The position numbers and the translations under genes are program-made. Shown piece by piece: positions 1-11,650 of a stretch of 64,000 bases of DNA (position 1 is the stretch's first letter; each line of letters opens with the position of its first letter). The notes under the pieces were generated by a model, which ran no database searches, was not told the DNA's origin, and saw only the letters and a program-made list of their open reading frames with translations. Source of the DNA: Silurus meridionalis (lineage: Eukaryota > Chordata > Actinopteri > Siluriformes > Siluridae); contig NC_060892.1 of the NCBI RefSeq assembly GCF_014805685.1, positions 17,884,990-17,948,989 of the forward strand. The letters are read 5' to 3'.

Positions 1-443
1 TCGGTATCGTGTTGCTACATCGTTATTGCAGCACTACACCATTACTAAAATCATTACTACACTCTTTCTACAACAATACTGCATAACTACACTGTATATC
101 CAACATTACCATATCTTCACTACAGCATCACTATTTCATCATATTGAGGCTTTATTATTGCAACAGTGTCAATACAGTATTACTACATCATTTTAACAGC
201 AATACATCTTCACTACAGTTACATCAATGTGAAGGTGTGTCACAGGTATATATTGTCAGTACAGTGTCACTACAGTGTAACTACATAATCAAGACAATGT
301 CACTACCTACCAGTGAATTCACTACAATGTTGTTATACCATAATGATATTATCACCACCTCAATGAAGTGTCACTACATTGTCATTGTATCATCGCTACA
401 GCATCACTACATCGCGTTACCTTTCTGTGTTACTTTATTATAA
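1..443. repeat. degenerate CATCACTACA-type minisatellite
   Basis: Short units such as CATCATTACTACA and GCATCACTACA recur with heavy divergence. A related patch recurs at about 1,195-1,275. The frame across it shows no protein similarity. Confidence 0.6.
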
Positions 444-826
444 CATTTTAACACTTTCCATGTGACGTTTTTGCTCCCTGGTGGAATGGAATATGTGAGA
501 TTTTCTTTGCTGCTTTTTTTTTTTTTACCGTTCTCCATTAGCACGGCCTATTTTCCAAGCAAATACAACATGATACGGGTTTTTAAGTTTCCATGAGAAC
601 CCGAGAGCTTATTTTAACAACGCTGTAATTACTATTTCCCAATATAGAAATAACACTTGGACCAATTTACAGTCGAGCTGACAAGACTAATAGGAAAATT
701 AAAACCTGAAATTATATTTTCTATCTTCAAATAAGCAGAGGAAAAAGAAACTTGAAAGTCAGAGAAACAATAAATTAAATCCTTAATATCCCTGTGTTGA
801 AAAGTTTTTCGGAACTTTTACTAACA

Positions 827-831
<5 letters not shown>

Positions 832-895
<64 letters not shown>
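832..895. repeat. (AT)n microsatellite
   Basis: About 31 uninterrupted AT units. Confidence 0.97.
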
Positions 896-898
<3 letters not shown>

Positions 899-1484
899 AG
901 CAACATGGCACGAGATTCAGTTTGATATGCCTGTAGGTCTGCTGTAAAAATAATCTGCACTAGAATAATGATGCCCTGATAATCGGTCCATAAGCCACTT
1001 CACTGGTGATGGCGGCTTCAGAGGATTTAAAGATTATAATTGGGAAAATGAAGGAAAAAACTGGGTTTCTGCCAAATACCATTATTTATAACTCTGAGGC
1101 CTGCAGTGGAGGATGGTGGACTGGAGCAAGTTTACTACAGGATTTTCACAGCATGTATAAATGATCCCCCACCAACCATCTGCACCACATTCAACATGGT
1201 CTTTGTCACTTCATCATTATGACATCACCGCAGCATCAATACATCATTACCGCATCATTACAGCATCACTATAGTATTTAACACCCCCCATCTTTACCAC
1301 ATTCCACAGAGGGCTTATAAAGAGACTGCTTGGTTTGGGTATTGCACGTTTTTGGTCGCAAGACCCTGCAGTGAATAGTGAGAACAGCGATGAAGATCAT
1401 TGCGGCTTTCTTGGACATTTACACTAAACCCTGCATTTGCAAAACATTTCCATACCACTAATGTGGCTGACCACAAACCCTTCA

Positions 1485-1485
<1 letters not shown>

Positions 1486-1527
<42 letters not shown>
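1486..1527. repeat. (CA)n microsatellite
   Basis: About 21 units. Confidence 0.97.
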
Positions 1528-1529
<2 letters not shown>

Positions 1530-1554
1530 TCATTGAAACTTTTTGCACAAATAC

Positions 1555-1857
1555 CTGCTGCTAAACCTTCAACATTTACAGTATTTATTATATGGACAAT
1601 TTATTTGCACTTATATACATTCACTGTACTGATCGATGCTGCACAGTGTTTATTGTCTCATAGTGTTTGTTTTTTATTCATTGTTGTTTGCACATGTGCA
1701 CTTTATGTAGTGTCCTAGTTAGTTTTGCGTTTTGTGTCATCTTGTGTTCATTTATGGTGTTTTATGTGGTGCCTTGGTCCTGGAGGAATGTCTCACTGTG
1801 TACTGCACTGTATAGGGTTGTGATGACAATAAAAGCCAAATAACTTGACTTGGACTG
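1555..1857 (+). mobile_element. 3' end of a dispersed retroelement ending in AATAAAA...CTTGACTTG
   Basis: Contains CCTGGAGGAATGTCTCACTGTGTACTGCACTGTATA-like sequence and ends GACAATAAAAGCC...CTTGACTTGG. An inverted relative sits at about 54,036-54,300 with the same tail. The shared polarity and tail indicate a non-LTR retroelement 3' end; the clade was not determined. Confidence 0.55.
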
Positions 1858-2244
1858 ATACTAGAGCTCATTGTTTCAGCAAGTAGTTTCTAAAAAGAGA
1901 TCAAATATGATCTATGTTTTCTTAGTGTCAAATTTAAAGACTGGTTATTGTACAAATCTTTCACATTTAATGATAATTAACATCTCTGTTATCATGAAGG
2001 ACTGGAAAGACAAAAAAGACAAAACATTTTATGTAGATTTTGCAGCAGGTAACATTTTTTAAACTAACATCAGAAAGATGAATTGGAGAGACAGCGTCAT
2101 GAAGTTTCCAGAGCTTCAAAACATTGACAGCAGCGCTATCTAGTGGACACACATACTCTCTGCAACCATTGATACAGTTACATTAATATGATCAATAATA
2201 ATATTATTATTAATATTATTATTAATATTATTATTAATAATGTC

Positions 2245-2299
2245 ATCCATCCACTTTTATTTTGGATTATTGTATCATCCATAATAAAAGTGGATGGAT
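2245..2299. repeat. 17-bp inverted repeat in AT-rich DNA
   Basis: ATCCATCCACTTTTATT at 2245-2261 is exactly complementary to 2283-2299, with a 21-nt loop. It is flanked on both sides by AAT/ATT repeats. Confidence 0.85.
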
Positions 2300-2319
2300 T
2301 AATACATAATAAAAAGTAA

Positions 2320-2326
2320 ATACATA

Positions 2327-2362
<36 letters not shown>

Positions 2363-2679
2363 TAATAATAATAAAAATAATAATAATAAATGTTATATAT
2401 TGCTACAAAAATAAAAACAATTAACCATTTTATTAAAGTGTATTTTTTAAATTAAATATACTAACAATAGATAAAAATAATTAATTGTTTTATACTATTA
2501 CTATTACAAATAATCAGAAAAATATTCCATTTAATAAACTACTAATTATTAAGTTTATTTTATTTATTACTCTAAAAATAGTTTACAATAGTAATAACAA
2601 TAGATAGAAATAATACATTGTTTTATACTATTGCTACCAATAATAATAATAATAAGTGGGAAAAAAATATAATAATAAA

Positions 2680-2745
<66 letters not shown>
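2320..2745. repeat. AAT/ATT trinucleotide arrays
   Basis: (TAA)n at about 2,326-2,388 and (ATT)n at about 2,684-2,745, separated by AT-rich sequence with related AATA motifs. Confidence 0.9.
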
Positions 2746-2746
<1 letters not shown>

Positions 2747-3518
2747 ATTTTTACCTCATTATGCTTGGGAATGATGGATGATGGATTAATGCGGGAGTGG
2801 AGACGTTATTAAGTGATGACGTCGCTGTAAATCTGGTTTAATCTTCAAATTCTCTTGTTTATCCAAAATGTTGGTTTCACAGACACAGAAGATCACTTTG
2901 CTCTCTTGTCTCATCCTCTCCATGGCTCTGTTTTTGCCCAAACTGTTTTTATCTGCAAGAAAGGAGAAGGTGGTTCTTCAATTAGAAGGTATGTTTACAA
3001 AAAAAATTACCCTTTCCCATCTGTTTTTTCCCTAAATCTTTCATTCCTTATAATCTTCTCTCCATTTCAGTGTCCACTTTCTGAGAAAAAATACTAAGGT
3101 TTTATTTACACTTTAATCCTCACTGTTGGAGTCACAGTCAGGAATTAATCTTTATTTTCTGAGTTTTAAGTGTGTTAGGTTATGAGCTTTAAACAGCCAC
3201 AGGAGTGAGCAGTTCTAATCATTCAGGATGAAAAGGCACATTGTTGACATCTCATTTAGCACTGCAGATTTTTTACTCATTTTACTGATTTGACTTTCTA
3301 TAAGTGTCGATTGAAAGAATCAGGATGTAAAAAGCTTTTCATTTTTTAAATAATGTTTCTGTTGAATGCTTCATCTGATCCCCACCTTCTGCTTTGTAGC
3401 TCCTCTTCCCTCTGGTGTTCATGTTTTCTATACCAGTGTATAATGTTGTCTAAACTAGATGCAGGTTTCAGTGTATCTGAATGTGAGTGTCAAAAGTCAT
3501 GTGATCCTTAGAGAAACT

Positions 3519-3605
3519 ATTAAATTAAATTAAATTAAATTAAATTAAATTAAATTAAATTAAATTAAATTAAATTAAATTAAATTAAATTAAATTAAAT
3601 TAAGT
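3519..3605. repeat. (TAAAT)n pentanucleotide array
   Basis: About 17 nearly perfect TAAAT units. Confidence 0.95.
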
Positions 3606-3654
3606 CAATTCTAGAGAACCAAAATTATGATAATAATGCACACATACGGCAATT

Positions 3655-3800
3655 AAGTCAAGTCAAGTTTATTTCTTTAGCGCTTTTCACAACAGACATT
3701 GTCTCAAAGCAGCTTTACAGAAATTAACAGTTAAGGTGAATGGTGTGCATTTATCCCTGATGAGCAAGCCATGGCTTGAAATTAAAACGCCATAATTAAT
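3655..3800 (+). mobile_element. interspersed repeat, AGCGCTTTT...GCAGCTTTACA family
   Basis: Begins with AAGTCAAGTCAAGTTTATTT, then TAGCGCTTTTCACAACAGAC and CAAAGCAGCTTTACAGAA. A second, longer copy lies at 6,932-7,135 and a fragment at 55,622-55,650. Common in fish genomes; class uncertain. Confidence 0.6.
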
Positions 3801-4133
3801 TTAAAACATTTACAAGAATATTTTGTCTTCATGCTCTATGTAAGTATGGTTTTACTAATAATAAACATACATTTGCATAAAGCATCCAAATTCGCCCATG
3901 GCCATGTTGATTAGAGTATTAAAAACGTAAAAAGTTCAAATTTAAGGTAGATTAAGAACAGATAAAAATGTGCGATAAAGTTGCGATTGATAATGAGTTA
4001 ACACATGGCAACCATGCAATTAAGCTCGATTAAATATTTAAATTGATTGACAGTCCTAATATATATATTTACTGTGTATATAACATATAAACATATTTGT
4101 ATATCATTTTATATTTGTAAATATATAAGTTTG

Positions 4134-4471
4134 TCACCAGAGGATTTATAGGTGCATTTTGAGCAGCCGATTCCACATTTAGACCTCATTTGCTGGTATA
4201 AAAGCCTTCACTTCAGCAGCTAATTCATCTACAAGGCTGTAAAGTCAGGTAGTAATGTAGGGTGAGGAGGCCTGGGGGGCGGTCAGAAGCATTGTCATGC
4301 TGGAACAGGTTCAAGCCTCCTAGTTCAATTAAAGTGAAAGTTTAATGCTACTACATATGAAGGCATTCTATACATCCTATTATCCTACATCCTATACAGT
4401 TGTGTACCTCTTTTTTTTGTGGTAGCAGTTTGGAGAAGAATCACATATGGCTTGATTGTCCATATAGTGTG
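4134..4471 (-). mobile_element. Tc1-derived repeat, copy 1 (degenerate)
   Basis: Reverse orientation. Shows AGGCCTGGGG, ATGCTGGAACAGGTT, the CACATATGGCTTGA end and TGTCCATATAGTGTGTATA. Belongs to the nine-copy family whose least damaged member is at 36,351-36,830. Confidence 0.6.
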
Positions 4472-4784
4472 TATATTTATATAGAGTGAAGATACCTCAG
4501 ACACAAATCTGAGGGAATCTTGGAAAATGTCTGAAACATTTGTCCAAGTGTTCCAGAATTTTGCAGCATTGTAGACTAAACCTAACTCAAAAAATTTGAA
4601 TTAATAAATCAGATATTTCCTGGAGACACTTTTCATACATTAGTTTAAGAGTCTTGTTACTTTAAATTAATAAAATGTATTTAATTAATATAAATTAATT
4701 CAATTCAATTCTAATGCGGAGTGAAATGCTGCTGATCAAAGTTTTTGGTACAGAGACAAATTTCAGCCTTTTTTTTCAAATCAG

Positions 4785-5014
4785 CAGGTGGTCGTGGAAG
4801 TCTTCCTGCTGTGAGACCTGGGTATGGTCCAACACCAAGAGAGGATAAAGATGATGATGTTAATGTGTGGACTCCTGAATCACTTTCTAGAACAACTTCA
4901 ATCCCTGAGAGCTTTTGGCAGAAGAAAACTTTTCAGAAATCTCCGCTCCTCAGTCAAGTCACTCCTATTTACGGCTTTGGAATTTTCCTTTATATCATTT
5001 ATATATTCTATAAG
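4785..5014 (+). CDS. ric3: ric3 second coding exon (transmembrane segment)
   Basis: Acceptor CAG ends at 4784 after a T-rich tract, and the donor is AAG|GTACAA. The exon starts with two bases that finish a split codon and ends in phase 0. It encodes a Gly/Pro-rich linker followed by the conserved TPIYGFGIFLYIIYIFYK membrane segment. A second CAG (4785-4787) directly follows the first, so the acceptor is a tandem NAGNAG; use of the second removes one codon. Confidence 0.9.
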
Positions 5015-6444
5015 GTACAATTACAGTAACGTCGGTCACTGATATATTCGAGAGTTGATTTGGTAATGACTAAACATTTTATAGTCAGTTGAATTTTAGA
5101 TATTCACTTGTTTTTCAACAGATCTTTGCTTTGTTTCCTTTTCAGCTTACACATAAAGAACAATCTACAAAACAAAAGTGTAGATTCACCATCATGATGG
5201 CCGAGCGCATGGAAACACCAGAAACAAGTAAGTATGTAAAAAATACAGAATTATCGAGAAATTGAGAAAATTCTTACCTTCAAACTAACACTAATTATTT
5301 CCATAAACTGACACAAGAGCAGGAAGTGCATGAAACAAAAAATATATAAAAAATTACAAAAAAAAGCAGAACAAGTCAATGTTAGATAGCACCAAATACA
5401 CAAAGAAAACACTCAGAACTTTAATGTGTACAAAATTCAGAGCAAACACAAACTAGGTGTCATTGATGAGACATGTGACAGGGTCATGTGATTTGTAGTA
5501 TTCTGTGGGGGTTGATGGGTATGGAAGTCCAGGGCCGAGTTTGCTGTCCAAACCCCACACTGACACGATACACACCTTTTAAACTTTAAATAGTTCTTTC
5601 TAATAAATAAAATAAATTATAATTAATTACAATAGCAAAAGTTTTACAAAAGCAATGATCAAAACATTATTATTATTAAACACATTATTAAATATTATTA
5701 AAACAATTCATTCATTATGTTTAATTTATGTAATTAATTGAGATACCCAAAAGGCAAAATGTAAACAATTTTATAATAAAATGAGCATCATGGCTGAATT
5801 CTTATAACCCTCAATAACTTTTTAAATAAAACCACAGACAACTTTTTAAAAAAAATCCATCTCCATCATTCCAGTGTAGCCCAGCTGCTCCAGCATCCCT
5901 GCGGTACTGTTTTTATTTTCCCTTCTTCATTAACCTCCTGATGGTGTTGTTATTGCACATGATGTTGATAAAGATCATCTTGCAGCCTCCAGGGAGCTTT
6001 ATTCTGTTGTTAAACTCGGATTATAAAATCACAAGCAGCTCAGCAGTTTCTGATAACAATGAGCTGCAGGTGTACAATAAGCTGAAGACTTAATATTTAG
6101 CATTGCAGTCATCTGTAGATTTTGGTGTAGAGCAAGAAAACAGCATCAGTCATTTTCAGGTGATGGAGTCAGACACAGTGTGCTCAGAGTACTCTGCAGA
6201 ACCTCAGGATGTCTGTAACGTTGCTTGTGTAACTATTGATTGCAGCTGAGGATGAGATGGCACAGCTACAGAGCACATTAAAACTGATGGAAGGACAAGC
6301 AGAGAGAAGAAGGTCAAGATCTGTTCTGACTCCTGCAAGGTACAGAACTTCTCTCACCTGTGTGTTTTGAGATCTCAGAGTGGAAAGGCTTTATCTTCAA
6401 AACACATTCACTGAGGGAACTTTTTATCTTAGGAAAGCTGTGTG

Positions 6445-6500
<56 letters not shown>

Positions 6501-9500
6501 CTGATGAAGGTGATTTGATCTGTGAGTTTTCTAGTCACAGGCATTGTAAGTACAGAATTGGACATAAGAAGAGAAAACTCCAGCACCTAAGGAAGATCTC
6601 AAACGTGTTGTTGGAAAGACGAATGCTGGAAGATGTTACGCCTGAGGAGGAAGCTGAGGAAACCCCATATTATGTAGACTGGGAGGGTAAACCTCACACA
6701 CTGATGTACAATATATGGCCAAAAGTATTGAGATACCTGACTTTTCCAGCCATACGTGGTTCTTTCTCAATTTGTTATCACAAAGTTAAAAAGCACACAA
6801 CTGTATACTGCTCAAACTACATCATTACCTGACTTTACTAAAGCCCTCATTACTGAAAGAACACAAATCCATACAAGTACACTCCAAAATCTAGTGGAAC
6901 ATCTTTCCAGAGGAGTAACTTTCATATTAAGTTCAAGTTCAAGTTCAAGTTTATTTCTATAGCGCTTTTCACAATGGACATTGTCTCAAAGCAGCTTTAA
7001 TTAATGTGTATTTATTCCTGAGCAGACTGGGGTGACTGTGGCAAGGAAAAACTCCCTAGATGAATAAGAAAAAACCTTGAGAGGAACCAGACTCAAAAAG
7101 GGGAACCCATCCTCATTTGGGTGATATCAATATTAAACTTTCTAGCTCAAAGTGGCAAAAAATCCAATTGACTTCCATTGAACACATTGAACATTTTAGA
7201 CTACTTCCACCAAACTGAGCAGAATTTAGGTTCGGACTGATTTAACAGAATTGCAGAATTACAATAAAATATTCCAAACTCACTTATAGACATTGATTGA
7301 GGGAAAGTCCATGATACAAACTCCAGCTGTCCTCCAGCCCTCTTCTATCTCTCTCACTGTCTCCATAACACACAGTCTCATTTCATCTATCTCTCTATTT
7401 CTGCATCTGTAACACTCTCACTTTATCTATATTTCTATCACTGTACCTTACTTTATCTATCTCTCTGCCACTGCACCTGTAACACACACTCACTTCACCT
7501 ATCTCTCTAACTGGCCCTGTAACACACTGTCACTTCATCTATCTCTCTAACTGGCCCTGTAACACACTGTCACTTCATCTATCTTTCTAACTGTCCCTGT
7601 AACACACTGTCACTTCATCTATCTCTCTGGCCTTGTAACACACTGTCACTTCATCTATCTCTCTAACTGGCCCCGTAACACACTGTCACTTCATCTATCT
7701 CTCACACGGGCCCTGTAACATACACTCTCACTTCATCTATCTCTTTTACTGGCCCTGTAACACACTGTCACTTCATCTATCTCTCTAACTGGCCCTGTAA
7801 CACACTGTCACTTCATCTATCTCTCACACTGGCCCTGTAACATACACTCACTTCATCTATCTCTCACACTGGCCCTGTAACACACTCTCACTTCATCTAT
7901 CTCTCACACTGGCCATGTAACATACACTCTCACTTCATCTATCTCTCTCACTGGCCCTGTAACACACTGTCACTTCATCTATCTCTCTAACTGGCCCTGT
8001 ATCACACTGTCACTTCATCTATCTCTCACACTGGCCCTGTAACATACACTCTCACTTCATCTATCTCTCACACTGGCCCTGTAACACACTCTCACTTCAT
8101 CTATCTCACACTGGCCATGTAACATACACTCTCACTTCATCTATCTCTCTAACTGGCCCCGTAACACACTGTCACTTCATCTATCTCTCACACTGGCCCT
8201 GTAACATACACTCTCACTTTATCTATCTCTCACACTGGCCCTGTAACACACTGTCACTTCATCTATCTCTCTAACTGGCCCTGTAACACACTGTCACTTC
8301 ATCTATCTCTAACTGGCCCTGTAACACACTGTCACTTCATCTATCTCTCACACTGGCCCTGTAACATACACTCTCACTTCATCTATCTCTCACACTGGCC
8401 CTGTAACATACACTCTCACTTCATCTATCTCTCTAACTGGCCCTGTAACACACTGTCACTTCATCTATCTCTCTCACACTGGCCATGTAACATACACTCT
8501 CACTTCATCTATCTCTAACTGGCCCTGTAACACACTGTCACTTCATCTATCTCTCACACTGGCCCTGTAACATACACTCTCACTTTATCTATCTCTCACA
8601 CTGGCCCTGTAACACACTGTCACTTCATCTATCTCTCTAACTGGCCCTGTAACACACTGTCACTTCATCTATCTCTAACTGGCCCTGTAACACACTGTCA
8701 CTTCATCTATCTCTCACACTGGCCCTGTAACACACTCTCACTTCATCTATCTCTCACACTGGCCCTGTAACATACACTCTCACTTCATCTATCTCTAACT
8801 GGCCCTGTAACACACTGTCACTTCATCTATCTCTCACACTGGCCCTGTAACATACACTCTCACTTCATCTATCTCTCACACTGGCCATGTAACATACACT
8901 CTCACTTCATCTATCTCACACTGGCCCTGTAACATACACTCTCACTTCATCTATTTTCCTCACTGGCCCTGTAACACACTGCCACTTCATCATCTCCCTC
9001 ACTGGCCCCATAACACACTGTCACTTCATCTATCTCTAACTGGCCCCGTAACACACTGTCACTTCATCTATCTCTCTTACTGGCCCCGTAACACACTGTC
9101 ACTTCATCTATCTCTCACACTGGCCCTGTAACATACACTCTCACTTCATCTATCTCTTTCACTGGCCCTGTAACACACTGTCACTTCATCTATCTCTCTC
9201 ACACTGGCCCTGTAACACACTGTCACTTCATCTATCTCTCTAACTGGCCCTGTAACACACTGTCACTTCATCTATCTCTCACACTGGCCCTGTAACATAC
9301 ACTCTCACTTCATCTATCTCTCACACTGGCCCTGTAACATACACTCTCACTTCATCTATCTCTCTAACTGGCCCTGTAACACACTGTCACTTCATCTATC
9401 TCTCACACTGGCCCTGTAACATACACTCTCACTTCATCTATCTCTCACACTGGCCCTGTAACACACTGTCACTTCATCTATCGCTCACACTGGCCCTGTA

Positions 9501-11650
9501 ACATACACTCTCACTTCATCTATTTTCCTCACTGGCCCTGTAACACACTGCCACTTCATCATCTCCCTCACTGGCCCCATAACACACTGTCACTTCATCT
9601 ATCTCTCTAACTGGCCCCGTAACACACTGTCACTTCATCTATCTCTCTTACTGGCCCCGTAACACACTGTCACTTCATCTATCTCTCACACTGGCCCTGT
9701 AACATACACTCTCACTTCATCTATCTCTTTCACTGGCCCTGTAACACACTGTCACTTCATCTATCTCCCTCACTGGCCCTGTAACACAAGCTCTCACTTC
9801 ATCTATCTCTCTCATTTGACCTATAACACACTGTCACTTCATCTATTTCTCTAACTGGCCCTGTAACATACACTCCCACTTCATCTATCTCTCACACTGG
9901 CCCCGTAACACACTGTCACTTCATCTATCTCTCTAACTGGCCTTGTAACACACTCTCACTTCATCTATCTCTCTAACTGGCCCTGTAACATACACTCTCA
10001 CTTCATCTATCTCCCTCACTGGCCCTGTAACACCGTCACTTCATCTATCTCTCTAACTGGCCCCGTAACACACTGTCACTTCCTCTATCTGTCTAAATGG
10101 CCCCGTAACACATTGTCACTTCATCTATCTCACACACTGGCCCTGTAACATACACTCTCACTTCATCTATCTCTCACTCTGGCCCCGTAACACACTGTCA
10201 CTTCATCTATCTCTCTAACTGGCCTTGTAACACACTCTCACTTCATCTATCTCTCTAACTGGCCCTGTAACATACACTCTCACTTCATCTATCTCCCTCA
10301 CTTGCCCTGTAACACCGTCACTTCATCTATCTCCCTCACTGGCCCTGTAACACACTGTCACTTCATCTATCTCCCTCACTGGCCCTGTAACACACTGTCA
10401 CTTCATCTATCTCTCTCACTGGCCCTGTAACACACTGTCACTTCATCTATCTCTCACTGGCCCTGTAACACACTGTCACTTCATCTATCTCTCTCACTGG
10501 CCCTGTAACACACTGTCACTTCATCTATCTCTCTCATTGGACCTATAACACACTGTCACTTCATCTATATCTCACACTGGCCCTGTAACATACACTCCCA
10601 CTTCATCTATCTCTCTCACTGTAACATACACTCCCACTTCATCTATCTCTCTCACTGTAACATACACTCTCATTTCATCTATCTCTCTCACTGGCCCTGT
10701 AACATACACTCTTATTTCATCGATCTCACTATCACATCTTCATGACAATATGATATTGTTTCTCATTCTTAGGTTATCCTAAAGAAACCTTTCCTCAGTA
10801 TGAGGTGCAGCTTCGCAGACGCTATCCAAGTGTCATCTTGGAGGAGCCATATGGAGATGTTTCTACACCCGAGGAACTGGCTGAAAGAATAGAAAGCGAA
10901 GAAGAGGAGGACAAAAGGAATGAAGAGACTGAAAAAGTGAAAGATGAGTTTAGTGAAAATCAAGATGATCCTAAAAAGATTAAAGGTGATGGTGTACTCG
11001 AAAAAGGAGAAGAAACAGAAGATAATAAAGATGGTGCTGATGAAGATCATCAACAGGATGAAGAAGAAAAGGAGGAAGTTAGTGAAGATCAACCTTGTCT
11101 GGCTTATGACTCTACAGATGAACAGGAGACACCAAATTCACCAGGACAACAGACCAGTAGGAGGAGACAGATTTCTTTTAGTATTCAGAGGCAGTTTTTT
11201 TACTGTTCCAAAACAGGTTCTGTCAGATGCAGCTATGGAGATGTGGATGACGATGACTATGATGATGATGACTATGATGATGATGATAATAAGCTGGATG
11301 AAGATGATCTGAAGAACACGGAGAGGGAGGAGGAGCTGCAGAAGAAAAAAGATAAGGCTGTACAAAGGGAAAGTGAGAAGGAGAATGAGATGAAGCTGGA
11401 GGAGGAGATGGAGATGGGGATAGAGGAAGAGATGGAGAGGGAGGAAATGGAGGAGGATGACCCACTGATGGAAGCCGAGCGCCTGGATTTCAGCAATCAG
11501 CTCATCTGGGATCCAGAAGTAGAGGAACTTGATCTGATTGACTTCCTTTTAAAATATAAACCTGAACCTGGGGTGAACTCTGAGCAATCAGGAGCAGCCG
11601 AAGCCACAGGACTCATGATGCGCTACAAGAACCAGAAAAAGGAAAACTGA
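4785..11650 (+). CDS. ric3: ric3, RIC3 acetylcholine receptor chaperone (5' end off window)
   Basis: RIC3 is an ER membrane chaperone that promotes folding and assembly of nicotinic (notably alpha7) and 5-HT3 receptor subunits. Seen: five exons at 4785-5014, 5146-5227, 6246-6339, 6535-6686 and 10773-11650, which join in frame (1,436 nt, about 478 residues to the TGA). Family hallmarks in order: a hydrophobic segment with PIYGFGIFLYIIYIFYK, a short helical segment (EDEMAQLQSTLKLMEGQ), then EEEAEETPYYVDWEG matching the conserved DWEG block, and a very acidic tail. No upstream exon encoding the usual N-terminal hydrophobic anchor could be found in 1-4784, so the start is probably outside the window. 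Vertebrate RIC3 is typically near 370 residues; this one is longer because of the acidic last exon. It lies tail-to-tail with tub, as neighbours do in mammals. Confidence 0.93.
5146..5227 (+). CDS. ric3: ric3 third coding exon
   Basis: Acceptor TTTTCAG and donor A|GTAAGT. It encodes LTHKEQSTKQKCRF... ending at a split Thr codon. It follows the membrane segment directly and is lysine-rich, as expected just after the RIC3 membrane helix. 82 nt, phase 0 to 1. Confidence 0.82.
6246..6339 (+). CDS. ric3: ric3 fourth coding exon (coiled-coil-like)
   Basis: Acceptor TTGCAG and donor AAG|GTACAG. It encodes EDEMAQLQSTLKLMEGQAERRR..., which aligns by pattern with the short predicted coiled coil of vertebrate RIC3. 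94 nt, phase 1 to 2. Confidence 0.85.
6447..6495. repeat. (TG)n microsatellite upstream of a ric3 acceptor
   Basis: About 24 units ending 39 nt before the ric3 fifth-exon acceptor. Confidence 0.95.
6535..6686 (+). CDS. ric3: ric3 fifth coding exon (DWEG block)
   Basis: Encodes a basic stretch (KYRIGHKKRKLQHLRK) and then EEEAEETPYYVDWEG, the best conserved soluble block of RIC3. Donor G|GTAAAC. Acceptor TTTCTAG gives a start at 6535. A second CACAG six bases later gives a start at 6541, also in frame (two residues shorter). The sequence cannot decide between them. A (TG)n tract ends about 39 nt upstream of the first acceptor. Confidence 0.88.
6709..6928 (+). mobile_element. Tc1-derived repeat, copy 2 (internally deleted)
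   Basis: Starts ATATATGGCCAAAAGTATTG, and later has CTCCAAAATCTAGTGGAACA and CTTTCCAGAGGAGT. The middle third of the element is missing. It begins 22 nt after the ric3 fifth-exon donor. Confidence 0.7.
6932..7135 (+). mobile_element. interspersed repeat, AGCGCTTTT...GCAGCTTTA family
   Basis: Preceded by GTTCAAGTTCAAGTTCAAG. Continues past the block shared with 3,655-3,800 into GTGGCAAGGAAAAACTCCCT, CCTTGAGAGGAACCAGACTC and GAACCCATCCTCATTTGGGT, a familiar fish repeat body. Confidence 0.65.
7370..10730. repeat. 3.3-kb minisatellite of about 41-bp units in the last ric3 intron
   Basis: About 80 copies of a unit made of CACTTCATCTATCTCTCTAA + CTGGCCCTGTAACACACTGT, with a second subtype (CTCTCACACTGGCCC...AACATACACTCT). 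Blocks are themselves duplicated: the rare variant near 8,950-9,010 (CTATTTTCCTCACTGG... CATCATCTCCCTC) recurs near 9,520-9,580. Only one AG dinucleotide (9788-9789) was noticed between 7374 and the acceptor at 10,771. Confidence 0.97.
10773..11650 (+). CDS. ric3: ric3 last coding exon (acidic C-terminus)
   Basis: Acceptor TTCTTAG; the exon completes the Gly codon of DWEG and continues YPKETFPQYEVQLRRRYPSV, then ILEEPYGD...EELAERIE as in other RIC3 proteins. After that it becomes low-complexity and acidic, with runs of Glu/Lys and several DDDDY-type repeats, before a final less biased segment ending near MMRYKNQKKEN and TGA. The GAT/GAC-rich part near 11,240-11,310 looks like an in-frame trinucleotide expansion. 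Confidence 0.9.

Larger units (their letters stand above)
1..4784 (+). other. ric3 intron 1 (presumed) or upstream DNA
   Basis: No exon could be recognised. The first 440 bases and 1,195-1,275 are degenerate copies of a CATCACTACA-like unit. The rest is AT-rich with (AT)n, (CA)n, AAT/ATT and TAAAT arrays and three interspersed repeats listed separately. Its assignment as intron rests on the missing ric3 first exon. Confidence 0.5.

Noticed and set aside
1487..1718. ORFs built on Thr-His or Cys-Val runs (many places)
   Set aside because: Translations of (CA)n/(TG)n microsatellites.
2855..3097. 80-codon ORF considered as the missing first exon of ric3
   Set aside because: Does not contain the expected N-terminal hydrophobic anchor followed by a basic LSRG-type segment, and no donor in the needed phase was found.
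7370..10730. CRISPR-like regular repeats
   Set aside because: Units abut with no unique spacers, copies vary, and the locus is an intron of an animal gene: it is a minisatellite.
11138..11496. Minus-strand ORFs rich in His, Pro and Ser
   Set aside because: Antisense of the acidic repeat-rich last exon of ric3.
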